Assembly (NCBI RefSeq): GCF_009363075.1
Contig: NZ_CP045293.1
Location: 5,801,501-5,865,500, forward strand
From: Paenibacillus guangzhouensis
Lineage (GTDB): Bacteria > Bacillota > Bacilli > Paenibacillales > Paenibacillaceae
Direction of reading: 5' to 3'
Length of the DNA stretch: 64,000 bases
The notes beneath the pieces are model-generated. The model did no database searches. It saw only the letters and a program-made list of their open reading frames with translations, and had not been told where the DNA came from. Position numbers and translations under genes: made by a program. Positions 9,979 through 19,038 of the stretch are shown one piece after another; position 1 is the stretch's first letter; each line of letters starts with the position of its first letter.

Positions 9979-10512
9979 TCACAGCTTCTTAAGCCCCGCT
10001 AGCGTCTGCAGCATGTGATCCAGTAGGTTCGGAATATCCTCCATGTGATCTTCGTTCACGCGGCGGTTGAAACGGACTTCCGCGACGTTGCGGTACACGG
10101 GTTTCGCCTCCCCATAAGCGAAGCTTAGCGTCTGTACCGGCGGCAGCTCCGGCTCCCAGACCGAGCGGAGGATCTCGTCAATGTGGCTGCACAGGGTTCC
10201 CGGCTCCTCAACATTCATATAGAATCGTATGCGCAGTGTACATGCCGGCGTCTCGCCAGCTATCTCAAGAATTTCTCCGGCAAGATCCTTTAGCGCTGTG
10301 TCCAGTCGAATCTCGGCGGTGATATCGAGGCGGTCGACGAGCGCGAATTGCAATGCGAATGTTCTTGCCATGACAGACAGCTCCAGACGATCGATTCGGT
10401 TCGTGACGCGGATGATTTCGTCCAGATTATCTAGATCGTAGACTTGGTTTTCGATCGCAACTTTTAAATTATCGAATACAGTAGGGTCGAACAGCACAGG
10501 GATGGACCTCAT
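9979..10512 (-). CDS. Protein of unknown function
   Basis: I do not recognise this family. The product from ATG 10512 is 177 residues, acidic, soluble, without signal peptide or TM segments. It is rich in alternating hydrophobic/charged strands (LRIRFYMNVEE, EVRFNRRVNEDHMEDI). The frame runs back to TTG 10542 but no ribosome site supports either start well (AAGATGA before the ATG is the better). It converges on the P-loop gene with only 17 nt between the stops. Codon use looks like its neighbours, so I treat it as a real gene. Confidence 0.65.
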   Translation of the reverse strand: MRSIPVLFDPTVFDNLKVAIENQVYDLDNLDEIIRVTNRIDRLELSVMARTFALQFALVDRLDITAEIRLDTALKDLAGEILEIAGETPACTLRIRFYMNVEEPGTLCSHIDEILRSVWEPELPPVQTLSFAYGEAKPVYRNVAEVRFNRRVNEDHMEDIPNLLDHMLQTLAGLKKL

Positions 10513-10744
10513 TTCATCTTGTTTTTTGCATTTTCTACGCAACGGTCATGGTTCATGATTAGCATACCAAATTTGTTGCCACGCATGACATATTGATTCT
10601 CATTTTTGCGCATATTAGTGACGTGCTCCGATAACTTCATCACGCAATCACTTGGACACACTTGTTGTGAATCGGTTTTTGCCGCTGGAGACATTCTTGA
10701 AGATGATTAAGCAAGTTTCACATTTCGAAGGAGGAATTGTAATC

Positions 10745-10849
10745 ATGACAACTTCCAAACATCGTCGTGAAAATGCCGACAAAATCCGTAAGCAAACTCC
10801 GCATGCGCACGGAAAGATCAAGTCTTTTAAGGAATTATCGGAGTTCTAA
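10745..10849 (+). CDS. Conserved-looking 34-residue basic protein
   Basis: Very short, basic, soluble peptide (MTTSKHRRENADKIRKQT...GKIKSFKELSEF). It has an excellent ribosome site (GAAGGAGG, 10 nt before the ATG) and its own terminator right after the stop, so it is very likely a gene. The pattern S-K-x-R-R-E...RKQT..HGK(I/V)KS resembles small Bacillales proteins I recall under DUF6254, but that assignment is from memory and tentative. Function unknown. Confidence 0.65.
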   Translation: MTTSKHRRENADKIRKQTPHAHGKIKSFKELSEF

Positions 10850-10854
10850 ATGAA

Positions 10855-10884
10855 CAAGGGCGCCCATAACGGGTGCCCTTGTTG
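10855..10884 (+). terminator. Rho-independent terminator
   Basis: CAAGGGCGCCC / GGGTGCCCTTG stem with a 5-nt loop and a short T tail, directly after the 34-residue gene. Confidence 0.75.
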
Positions 10885-10965
10885 TACAATGGGCCGTCGC
10901 AGGTGTTGCACAGCAGCGCAGTTCGATACGACGAGTAATTTTTGAGCGAATAGGGGAGCAAGTAC

Positions 10966-12093
10966 GTGTTAAAGTATAGATTCCAAAAAGGGTTGATCGT
11001 TGTCCTTCTTGTTTGTATTTCTTTTGCCATAGAACGTGGCAAGGTGGCAGCAAATTCCGGCGAAGAACATAACGTGGCTTCTTTTCTAAATGAACTGTAC
11101 GCTCTTCGAGCCAATTTACTTATACATCAGGATCAGGTTCAAATCAAACAACACTATGTATCTGGACATAAAACCAGCGATTATGCATTGCGTCAAGAAT
11201 TCAAGCGAGCGGAATACCTCCAAGCTTGGGCAGAGAAAAGAGGCATACGATTCATTGATGCTAAGTCGAATATCCGCATCGTCCGGGTTAAATTCGAGGG
11301 AGATCTGGCCAGAATATCACTCGTTCAATCCTTGAAGCTTAGTTATGCGTATGCGCAATCTAATGCTCCTGCACAATCTTTTGGCATAGGGACAAGGCAT
11401 GCGTTGACCTTAAAGAAAGGGAGTCATGGATGGTTATTGTATAAGGAGTGGTACTTGGACCCACTTGAAGAAAATCCTAACCTGATCTCCGTCACCTCAG
11501 ATGGTGCCAAGCTTCCGTTTGTTCCTAATCATCATCCGGACATGCCGTCAGGCAACAAATACAATCGCAAACGCGCCATTGCTTATGCCAACAAATACGC
11601 AGGAATCGCATGGGGAGCAGGCAATCGTCATCGTTATAACAGAAGCTATAAGGATTATACCGGGAATGGCGGAGACTGTACGAATTTTGCTTCGCAGGTG
11701 ATCGGCGATCCGAAGGAAGGCGGCGGGCTCCCCATGACGAGAGAATGGCGATATCATTTTGGCAAAGAAGGGAGTGAATCTTGGATTCGAACGGATTCAT
11801 TCCATCAGTTTCTGATTCGATCTGGGTATGGGAAAATGATTGCCAGAGGCGCATTTCGTGACATCGTGAGACCAACGGCAAAATTCCCTCATGGAGCCGT
11901 ATCGAAGCTGTTGCCTGGCGATTTAATCGCATTCGTCATGCATGGGGATGTGGATCATTTCTCTGTTGTGGTTGGATTCGATCATCAAGGTTATCCGCTT
12001 GTCAATTCGCATACAGCTGATCGTTATCGCGCGCCTTTTGATCTAGGCTGGGATAAATATACCGAATACCTTCTGATACACATTCAGGATTAA
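10966..12093 (+). CDS. Secreted/anchored Amidase_6 domain protein
   Basis: Exported protein of 375 residues. The N-terminus is a signal peptide or anchor (residues ~1-30, FQKGLIVVLLVCISFAI). The middle ~150 residues show no domain I recognise. The C-terminal ~170 residues match the putative amidase family 6: YNRKRAIAYANKYA, then GNGGDCTNFASQVI with the catalytic Cys, and a His in DVDHFSVVVGF, i.e. an NlpC/P60-like papain fold. A cell-wall role is likely but the bond cut is unknown. The start is GTG with GGGGAG 7 nt upstream. It lies ~100 bp ahead of a SpoVB-like flippase in the same direction. Confidence 0.85.
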   Translation: MLKYRFQKGLIVVLLVCISFAIERGKVAANSGEEHNVASFLNELYALRANLLIHQDQVQIKQHYVSGHKTSDYALRQEFKRAEYLQAWAEKRGIRFIDAKSNIRIVRVKFEGDLARISLVQSLKLSYAYAQSNAPAQSFGIGTRHALTLKKGSHGWLLYKEWYLDPLEENPNLISVTSDGAKLPFVPNHHPDMPSGNKYNRKRAIAYANKYAGIAWGAGNRHRYNRSYKDYTGNGGDCTNFASQVIGDPKEGGGLPMTREWRYHFGKEGSESWIRTDSFHQFLIRSGYGKMIARGAFRDIVRPTAKFPHGAVSKLLPGDLIAFVMHGDVDHFSVVVGFDHQGYPLVNSHTADRYRAPFDLGWDKYTEYLLIHIQD

Positions 12094-12191
12094 GTCACTC
12101 TCTCGCGGACTAGGGGCTCGACGGGACATACCTCTAACTTCATCATCATAAGATAATGAGGACGAGTAGGAAATAGAGGTGAACGGAGACC

Positions 12192-13709
12192 ATGCCGCTG
12201 CTGTTGAAACAACTGGCAATACGGACCGGTTCTATATTTATTGTAAAAATCATGGGGTTAATCGGGCGGGTATCTTTAATCAGGTTCGTTGGTGCTGAAG
12301 GCGTTGGGCTCTATCAAATTGCATATTCTTATTATGGCCTAGCATTGATGGTGATTGTTGGCGGTTTCCCAACGGTGCTGGCCATGCTTACCGCGAAGGA
12401 TCCTGAACAGGGATGGTTCTGGTTCAGAAGAATTTCCTTATTATTAATAGGTCTGGGTGGGGTCGTTAGTTATGTTACGTTCTTGTTATCTCCCCAAATT
12501 GCCGAGCTTCTTGGCAATCCGAATCTCCATTTTGCAATACGCTGCATTGCACCTGCGCTTTTTGTTGTTCCTTTGCTAAGCTTACTCAGGGGATATTTGC
12601 AAGGGTTAGAGTGCTACAGCGTCATTGCATTCTCTGAGCTCATCGAACAAGCCGTCCGAATGGGTGCCTTGGTTGTTATTGTTATGTTATGGCTTCCTCA
12701 AGGAGTCCAAATTGCCGTTGGGGGCGGTATCTTAGGTACATTCTTAGCAGCCTTGGTTTCATTCTTACTATTAATATTTGCTATTAGGTTTATCCAGCTA
12801 GGCCGTCTAGACAAGGTACATCCACGTCAACGACATACCGATCAGAATCCGAAATCCATGTTCACTTGGATACTTCATACATCGCTTATCATTTCATTCA
12901 CGAGGCTTCTGGTTCCACTGTCTGACTGTATTGATGCCATTATCATCCCGAATCGTCTGCAAGCAGCGGGTCTTACAGCATCGGAAGCAACATCGATCTT
13001 CGGAATCATTACGGGGATGGCCATGCTTGTAGTCTATATGCCAACGATCGTGACAGCGGCATTATCCCATACCCTTACGATGAAGATTGTCAGCGACTGG
13101 AAAGAAGGGCGGGAAGTGAAATTTTATGAACGAACACGTTGTGCGCTTGAGCTCGGATGGGTGTGGGGGTGTACAGCAGGTTTATTCATTTTCACTTATA
13201 GTAAGTACATTTCATGGTATATCTTCGGTACATATGAAGCGTCGGAGCCTATGCGATACCTGGCAGCCGTACCGCTCCTTGTCGGATTACGAGAATTAAC
13301 GACGAGCATGTTATGGGCACAGGAACGCAAAAAGGTTCCTCTTCTTGGCCTCCTAGCAGGAATTTGCGTAGCGATCCCCATTCAGTATGTTCTGGTAGCC
13401 ATACCGGGGTTCCGTTATGCTGGACCTGCCATAGGGATTCTGAGTTTGGAACTTGTTACCGTGAGTTGGAATATTGGGGCGCTGAAATTGAGCAGGGTGG
13501 GTATACGATTGAAGCCTTTGATCGTCGATTTGATCCTCTTGGTCATGCTCATGACAGCCGTATCTATAGGGATGAATGCAACAATGATGGATCATGCACC
13601 CCTTCCGCTTCAACTAACGCTAGGTATAACGCTGTATATCGGAGGAGCAGGACTCTACATTTTTTGGCGTTCTCGGCCGATGAATGACGTTCTTTTTCAA
13701 TCGAAATGA
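12192..13709 (+). CDS. SpoVB/MurJ-like polysaccharide flippase (MOP superfamily)
   Basis: Integral membrane protein of 505 residues with about 14 TM segments. GRVSLIRFVGAEGVGLYQIAYSYYG near the N-terminus and SLLRGYLQGLE around residue 140 are typical of the SpoVB/Wzx lipid-linked oligosaccharide flippase branch. In Bacillus, SpoVB paralogues act in spore cortex synthesis, so this copy may flip a lipid-linked wall precursor during sporulation; it could also be a vegetative paralogue (YtgP-like). The ribosome site is AGAGGTG 10 nt before the ATG. Its placement after the Amidase_6 gene suggests an envelope-related pair. Confidence 0.85.
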   Translation: MPLLLKQLAIRTGSIFIVKIMGLIGRVSLIRFVGAEGVGLYQIAYSYYGLALMVIVGGFPTVLAMLTAKDPEQGWFWFRRISLLLIGLGGVVSYVTFLLSPQIAELLGNPNLHFAIRCIAPALFVVPLLSLLRGYLQGLECYSVIAFSELIEQAVRMGALVVIVMLWLPQGVQIAVGGGILGTFLAALVSFLLLIFAIRFIQLGRLDKVHPRQRHTDQNPKSMFTWILHTSLIISFTRLLVPLSDCIDAIIIPNRLQAAGLTASEATSIFGIITGMAMLVVYMPTIVTAALSHTLTMKIVSDWKEGREVKFYERTRCALELGWVWGCTAGLFIFTYSKYISWYIFGTYEASEPMRYLAAVPLLVGLRELTTSMLWAQERKKVPLLGLLAGICVAIPIQYVLVAIPGFRYAGPAIGILSLELVTVSWNIGALKLSRVGIRLKPLIVDLILLVMLMTAVSIGMNATMMDHAPLPLQLTLGITLYIGGAGLYIFWRSRPMNDVLFQSK

Positions 13710-13744
13710 AGCCTGCGATTCGGGAGTATAGGTGTTCAGTACCA

Positions 13745-13774
13745 AAGGCCTTGCTGCGGCGAGGTCTTATTTTA
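13745..13774 (+). terminator. Rho-independent terminator
   Basis: A 10-bp stem AAGGCCTTGC / GCGAGGTCTT (two wobble pairs), loop TGCG, followed by ATTTT. It closes the Amidase_6/flippase pair. Confidence 0.7.
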
Positions 13775-13918
13775 CATGTCGTCTTCGGATGGAAATAGAA
13801 ATGCGTTACAAGTGGCCGTATGAATGTTTTACTTTTGACACATATAGGAGTATCGTGGAAGGGAAGGGTTTATTTAGGCGATGCAAAGATTCGTAATCTA
13901 AATAGGAGAGGAGAACGT

Positions 13919-15661
13919 ATGAAGTTTCTGAAGCCTTATGTTCGCAAGTATTGGAAGCTGTTCGGCCTGGCTGTGTTCTTCCTGATGATTGAGGCGATAT
14001 GTGATTTACTCCAACCGACGATTATGGCGAGGATTATCGATGACGGGGTCGCGAACAAGGAGATGGACGTCGTGCTGCGCCTTGGCGGGCTCATGCTCAT
14101 GATCACTTTGTTCGGCGCCTTGACTGCGTCGCTGCGCAGCGTCATATCCTCAAGGGTATCCCAGCGGTTCGGAGCGGAGCTGCGGGCCGATTTGTTCCGC
14201 AAAATTCAGCGGTTGTCCTTCGAGAACATGGACCAATTCGACCGTGCTTCGCTCGTGACGAGATTGACAAATGACGTGACGCAAGTACAGAACTTCATGA
14301 ACGGACTGATGCGGATTTTCGTCAAAGCGCCGCTCGTATGCATTGGCAGTCTGATTATGGCAGTACGGCTCAATATGCAGCTGTCTGTGGTCTTAATTGT
14401 GGTAGTTCCGCTCGTGGCCTTATTTATTTTCCTTAATATGAAGATTGGATTTCCTTTCTTCGTAAAGGTGCAGCAAGCACTAGATAAAGTAAACGGTGTG
14501 ATGCGTGAATACCTGTCCGGCGTGCGTGTTGTGAAAGCGTTTAATCGCTTCGATGTGGAAGTCGATAAGTTCGAGCAAGCCAATGAAGGGCTGCAGTCCC
14601 GTTCGACGACGGCGATGCGTGTCATGTCCGTGTTCAGTCCTCAGATCGTCCTTACGGTGAACCTCGGCATTATCGCGGTACTCTGGATTGGGGGGCTTCG
14701 AGTAGATCAGGGGCAGATGCAAGTCGGCCATATTATCGCCTTTATCAACTATATGACGCAGATTTTGTTCTCTCTTATGATGATCTCGATGATCTTCAAT
14801 ATGTTCGTTCGGGCAAAGGCTTCCGCAGAGCGGATCGGCGAGGTGTTCCAGTCGTGGAATGCGATGACGTGGGATAGTGACACAGAAAGTAAGCCAGACC
14901 AGCGCGGTCGAGTCGAGTTCGATAACGTGACGTTTGCGTATGCGGGGACATCGGGCGATCCAGTCTTGAAACAAATATCATTCCATTGTGCGCCGGGGCA
15001 GATGATCGGGATTATCGGTTCGACCGGATCGGGCAAGAGCAGCTTGGTGCATCTCATACCGAGATTCTATGATGCAACGTCGGGTAACGTCAGCGTGAAC
15101 GGGGTGGACGTGCGCCAGATGGACCCGCATAAGCTGCGTGAGACGATCGCGATTGTGCCGCAGAAGACCGTATTGTTCTCAGGTTCCGTGCTCGAAAATA
15201 TTCAATACGGCAAAGAAGACGCGACCCAGGAAGAAATCGAAGCGGCTGCACGGATTGCCGAGGCGCATGACTTTATTGCCGAGTCGCCTGAAGGGTACCA
15301 CTCCCGGATCGGGCAGGGCGGCGTCAATTTCTCAGGAGGACAGAAGCAGCGACTGTCGATTGCTAGGGCGCTTGTTCGCAAGCCGGACATTCTCATCCTC
15401 GATGATTGTACGAGCGCTGTTGATGTCGCGACGGAGTCTCGTATCAAGGCCGGACTGAAACAATATGCAGCAGGTCTTACCTGCTTGCTGATTGCACAAC
15501 GCATCACCTCGGTGATCGATGCGGATCAGATTATTGTACTGGAAGATGGCGTCATCGTCGGTCAGGGGACACATCAAGAACTTATGGCGGATTGTACCGT
15601 GTATCAAGAAATATTCCAATCCCAATTGGGAAAGGAGATGAATCATTATGCCGCAAAATAG
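13919..15661 (+). CDS. ABC exporter half-transporter with degenerate ATP site
   Basis: TM-NBD half-transporter of 580 residues, type IV exporter fold, probably multidrug or lipid export. The six-TM region is followed by Walker A GSTGSGKSS (~residue 367), signature FSGGQKQR and Walker B ILILDDCTSAVD (~494). The catalytic Glu after Walker B is Asp and the H-loop His is Gln (IAQRITSV), so its own ATP site should not hydrolyse. This is the pattern of the non-catalytic partner in BmrC/LmrC-type heterodimers. Start: ATG 13919 with AGGAGAGGAG; the frame upstream to 13820 lacks family similarity. It overlaps the next gene by 14 nt. Confidence 0.92.
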   Translation: MKFLKPYVRKYWKLFGLAVFFLMIEAICDLLQPTIMARIIDDGVANKEMDVVLRLGGLMLMITLFGALTASLRSVISSRVSQRFGAELRADLFRKIQRLSFENMDQFDRASLVTRLTNDVTQVQNFMNGLMRIFVKAPLVCIGSLIMAVRLNMQLSVVLIVVVPLVALFIFLNMKIGFPFFVKVQQALDKVNGVMREYLSGVRVVKAFNRFDVEVDKFEQANEGLQSRSTTAMRVMSVFSPQIVLTVNLGIIAVLWIGGLRVDQGQMQVGHIIAFINYMTQILFSLMMISMIFNMFVRAKASAERIGEVFQSWNAMTWDSDTESKPDQRGRVEFDNVTFAYAGTSGDPVLKQISFHCAPGQMIGIIGSTGSGKSSLVHLIPRFYDATSGNVSVNGVDVRQMDPHKLRETIAIVPQKTVLFSGSVLENIQYGKEDATQEEIEAAARIAEAHDFIAESPEGYHSRIGQGGVNFSGGQKQRLSIARALVRKPDILILDDCTSAVDVATESRIKAGLKQYAAGLTCLLIAQRITSVIDADQIIVLEDGVIVGQGTHQELMADCTVYQEIFQSQLGKEMNHYAAK

Positions 15662-17522
15662 TGGTTCAAACCGCGCTGCAGATACTTCAGCAGCGAGACC
15701 AGGCCCCGGTGGTCCAGGGGGCGGCTTCGGTCACCGCGGAGCGGGTAGGCCTGTCGTGAAGCCGAAGAATTTCATGGCGACTCTCACAAGATTATGGCAA
15801 TATGTCGGGACCGAGCGGCGCTGGCTGATGACCATCTTCGTCTTCTTGATCGTCGATGCGCTGCTCATGCTGTTCGTTCCGTATCTGATCGGCAAATCGA
15901 TCGATTCGATGACAGGTTCTGAAGGGCGAGTTGACTTCGACATGCTCGAAGTGATCATTATCGTGCTAGCCTCCGCATATCTCGTGGATGCTGTGCTGAC
16001 GCTCCTCCAAGGCTGGTTCATGGCAGGGGTCTCCCAACGGATCGTGATGAAGCTGCGCAGCGCGTTGTTCGCGAAGCTGCAGAAGCTGCCTGTGGCGTAT
16101 TTCGACCGGCAATCCCATGGGGAAGTCATGAGCCGGCTCTCGAACGATATCGACAACGTGAGCAATACGATCTCCCAATCGACGACCCAGCTCATGTCTG
16201 GGGCGATTACCATTGTCGGCTCACTCGTGATGATGATTGTGCTAAGTCCGATTCTGACCTTAGCGAGTCTGATCACGGTGCCGCTCGTCTACCTGTTAAC
16301 CCGGACCATTGCGCGGCGGACGAGTGTATTGTTCAAGGAACAGCAGGTGCAGCTGGGCAAATTAAATGGACATATTGAAGAGACGATTTCTGGCATTGAG
16401 GTCGTGAAAGCATTCAACCACGAGGACCGTGCGATTGCGGATTTCGATGCGGTGAATGACCGGCTGTTCAAGGTGGGGCTTCGTGCCCAAATTTGGTCAG
16501 GCTTCCTCATGCCAATCATGAACGTGATCAATAACCTCGGATTTGCTGCGGTTGCGATGGTCGGTGGAGCGCTTGCGGTGAAGGGGATGATCACGGTCGG
16601 CGTCATTGCCGGCTTCATCAGCTATTCACGGCAATTTGTGCGTCCGCTGAACGATATGGCGAATATCTTCAACGTGCTTCAGTCTGGCGTCGCGGGCGCC
16701 GAACGGGTCTTCGAAGTACTGGATGAACAAGAAGAGCCGGAGGATGCGCCAGATGCCATTGAGCTGCAGAATCCGAGCGGGCATGTCGTGTTCGAGGACG
16801 TCCAATTCGGATATCGCCCAGATGTGCCGATCTTAAGTCATGTCAGCTTCGAGGCAGAGCCTGGAAGCAGCACCGCGCTCGTCGGGCCGACGGGTGCAGG
16901 CAAGACGACGATCGTGAACCTGATTACGCGATTCTATGACGTGACGGCCGGCCGGATCTTGATCGACGGCCGGGACATTCGCGACTATACGCGAGACAGC
17001 TTGCGCCGTGCCTTCGGATTCGTGCTGCAGGATACGTACTTATTCTCGGGTACGATTAAGGACAATATCAAGTACGGGAAGCCAGACGCGACGGATGCGG
17101 AGATCCGGGCTGCGGCTGCGATGGCGAATGCGGATGTATTCATTCAGCGGCTTCCAAAGAAGTATGACACCATCCTCTCGGAGAATGGCGGCAATCTCAG
17201 TCAAGGACAGCGGCAGCTGCTCGCGATTGCGCGCGTCATTCTGGCCAAGCCGTCCATTCTGATACTAGATGAAGCGACGAGCAGTATTGACACGCGTACC
17301 GAGCTGCATATTCAAGATGCGCTGCTGAATATCATGCAGGGGCGGACCAGCTTCATTATTGCGCATCGATTGAATACGATTCGGGATGCCGATACGATCA
17401 TGGTCATTGACCACGGCTCGATTGCAGAGAAGGGCGGACATGATCAGCTGCTGCAAGAAGAGGGTGTCTATGCCAGAATGTTCAACAACCAGTTCCGCAA
17501 CCTGGAAGAGAAGCTGTCGTAA
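15648..17522 (+). CDS. ABC exporter half-transporter, catalytic partner
   Basis: Second half-transporter, 624 residues, with a Gly/Pro-rich N-terminal extension (GPGGPGGGFGHRGAG) before TM1. Walker A GPTGAGKTT (~residue 414), Walker B ILILDEATSSID with the catalytic Glu, and IAHRLNTIR with the H-loop His are intact. Its signature is LSQGQ rather than LSGGQ. In the heterodimer that signature faces the degenerate Walker B of the upstream subunit, so both changes fall in the same composite site, leaving one active site. AAAGGAG lies 10 nt before the ATG, inside the upstream gene, implying translational coupling. Closest characterised relatives are BmrD/YfiC-type subunits. Confidence 0.92.
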   Translation: MPQNSGSNRAADTSAARPGPGGPGGGFGHRGAGRPVVKPKNFMATLTRLWQYVGTERRWLMTIFVFLIVDALLMLFVPYLIGKSIDSMTGSEGRVDFDMLEVIIIVLASAYLVDAVLTLLQGWFMAGVSQRIVMKLRSALFAKLQKLPVAYFDRQSHGEVMSRLSNDIDNVSNTISQSTTQLMSGAITIVGSLVMMIVLSPILTLASLITVPLVYLLTRTIARRTSVLFKEQQVQLGKLNGHIEETISGIEVVKAFNHEDRAIADFDAVNDRLFKVGLRAQIWSGFLMPIMNVINNLGFAAVAMVGGALAVKGMITVGVIAGFISYSRQFVRPLNDMANIFNVLQSGVAGAERVFEVLDEQEEPEDAPDAIELQNPSGHVVFEDVQFGYRPDVPILSHVSFEAEPGSSTALVGPTGAGKTTIVNLITRFYDVTAGRILIDGRDIRDYTRDSLRRAFGFVLQDTYLFSGTIKDNIKYGKPDATDAEIRAAAAMANADVFIQRLPKKYDTILSENGGNLSQGQRQLLAIARVILAKPSILILDEATSSIDTRTELHIQDALLNIMQGRTSFIIAHRLNTIRDADTIMVIDHGSIAEKGGHDQLLQEEGVYARMFNNQFRNLEEKLS

Positions 17523-17655
17523 TCTTAGAGGCAGCAACGATATAACGACGAGGCGACACGGCCTCCTTTTCACATAACTTGCCAACGCGCTGATGCACCA
17601 TGTAATATTAGGCTGTACGCTACGCAGTACGTTGACAGAGGGAAGGAGGTACGAC

Positions 17656-18681
17656 ATGGCACTAGGACCGCGTGTATTAAAGACAGGAATTGCTGTCGCA
17701 ATGGCACTCTATATCAGCTTGCTCCTTGGATTTCAGACGCCTGTGATTGCAGCCGTTGCCGCGATCTTTGCTATGCAGCCTTCGATTTATCGATCTTGGC
17801 GGTATTTCCTGGATCAGCTTCAGACGAATACACTGGGTGCGGCGATTGCGCTAGTCGTCGGGATGGCCTTCGCGCATGATCCGCTGATCATCGGATTGAC
17901 TTGTATTGTCGTGATTATGATCTGTCTTAAGATGAAGATGGAAGAGACCATCGGCCTGACCTTGGTGACGGTCATCGCGGTGATGGAAGCTTCCGGGCAA
18001 TGGGATTTTGCGTTAAGTCGTTTCTTGCATACGCTCGTCGGGATTGGTTCTGCATTTGTGATTAACATCTTGTTCTTCCCGCCGAAGCCGAATGTGCAGT
18101 TCTTGAAGCAGATTGATGCCGTGTTCAACCGGATGTCGCTGCTCCTGCGGACCGCCATCTCTGATGAGATGAAGGAATCTTCATTCCGTGCAGAATACCA
18201 AGCGCTTGAGACAGAAATGTTATCACTGCATGATAAATTCAAATTGTTCGAAGAAGAGATTAAGAAGATCAAACGCGCTAAATATCGCAGATCGCGGCAG
18301 ATTGTCGTCTATAAGCAAATGCTGAACACGCTCCAGAAAGGTCTTGAGGTGCTGGAGGCGATCGACAACCATTATTTCCAATCCACGCGGACGCCGGAAA
18401 TTAATGAAGCCTTCGATCGGCATTTGGAGCTGCTCGAGAAAGGGCATGAGCTGGTTCTGTTGAAGCTCGACGATAAAATGAAGCCGGAGCTGGAGAGCAT
18501 CGAACAGATGGAGATCGAGAACGAGAAGTTCCTCCAAGCCGTGATGCAAGAGATTCACTTCGATGATGGCTCCCGCCGATTATCGATCGTCGCCGCCGCC
18601 TGTTATGAATACGGGTATCAGATTGCTCGTCTGGATCGACTCGCAGGCCATGCGGATATCGAAGAGAAGTCATCGTCATAA
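17656..18681 (+). CDS. Aromatic acid exporter (ArAE/FUSC-like) family protein
   Basis: Membrane protein of 341 residues. An N-terminal hydrophobic domain of ~5 TM segments (TGIAVAMALYISLLLGF, VAAIFAMQPSIYRS) is followed by a ~190-residue helical cytosolic domain rich in Glu/Lys with coiled-coil character. This fits the DUF939/ArAE_1 family (YqjA-like in Bacillus). Export of aromatic or other organic acids is inferred from the family name only. Start: GGAAGGAGG 6 nt before ATG 17656; the frame upstream to 17593 is excluded. It follows the ABC exporter pair by ~130 bp without a clear terminator between. Confidence 0.8.
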   Translation: MALGPRVLKTGIAVAMALYISLLLGFQTPVIAAVAAIFAMQPSIYRSWRYFLDQLQTNTLGAAIALVVGMAFAHDPLIIGLTCIVVIMICLKMKMEETIGLTLVTVIAVMEASGQWDFALSRFLHTLVGIGSAFVINILFFPPKPNVQFLKQIDAVFNRMSLLLRTAISDEMKESSFRAEYQALETEMLSLHDKFKLFEEEIKKIKRAKYRRSRQIVVYKQMLNTLQKGLEVLEAIDNHYFQSTRTPEINEAFDRHLELLEKGHELVLLKLDDKMKPELESIEQMEIENEKFLQAVMQEIHFDDGSRRLSIVAAACYEYGYQIARLDRLAGHADIEEKSSS

Positions 18682-18693
18682 GATCATGCATAG

Positions 18694-18748
18694 AAAAGAC
18701 CCGGGTGTAGGTATGCGAAAAAGCGGACCTAGCGCTTGGGTCTTTTGT
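18694..18748 (+). terminator. Rho-independent terminator
   Basis: AAAAGACCC ... GGGTCTTTT stem with an inner irregular stem, after the ArAE gene. Confidence 0.7.
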
Positions 18749-18923
18749 CTGTTATGATAGCGTAGGGTCAAGAAAATGCTGGAAAATCGCTGGTTTTACC
18801 CTATATATCTTTGGTCATCCCCGTGCTCAATGCAAGTGCATTTGACCTTCTTTTTCGTCTTTTTCAGTGCATTGTGTGACGAAATCAGGAATGTTCCCTT
18901 GCGAAACCGGATTCGCGGGAGAT

Positions 18924-18943
18924 AATGTGATAAAAATCACATT
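18924..18943. promoter_or_regulatory. Fnr/Rex-like operator upstream of cydABCD
   Basis: AATGTGATAAAAATCACATT is a perfect 8-4-8 palindrome about 95 bp before the cydA start. It fits both the Bacillus Fnr box (TGTGA-N6-TCACA) and the core of the Rex box (TGTGA....TCACA). Both regulators link respiration to oxygen or NADH, and Rex is a known repressor of cydABCD in B. subtilis. The sequence alone does not separate the two. The rest of the 18749-19038 region holds no gene I can support. Confidence 0.75.
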
Positions 18944-19038
18944 AGAAATATCACAGTTCTGCCAGAATACAGGAAGGAAGTGAGGCAGGGGTATCTTGAC
19001 CTCCAAATTTAGAGTTATTGAAAGGTGGATATGAACGG

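Noticed and set aside
10509-10694. 61-codon minus-strand frame overlapping the start of the unknown gene at 9979-10512
   Set aside because: No ribosome site before any start, overlaps the neighbouring gene and shows no recognisable family pattern.
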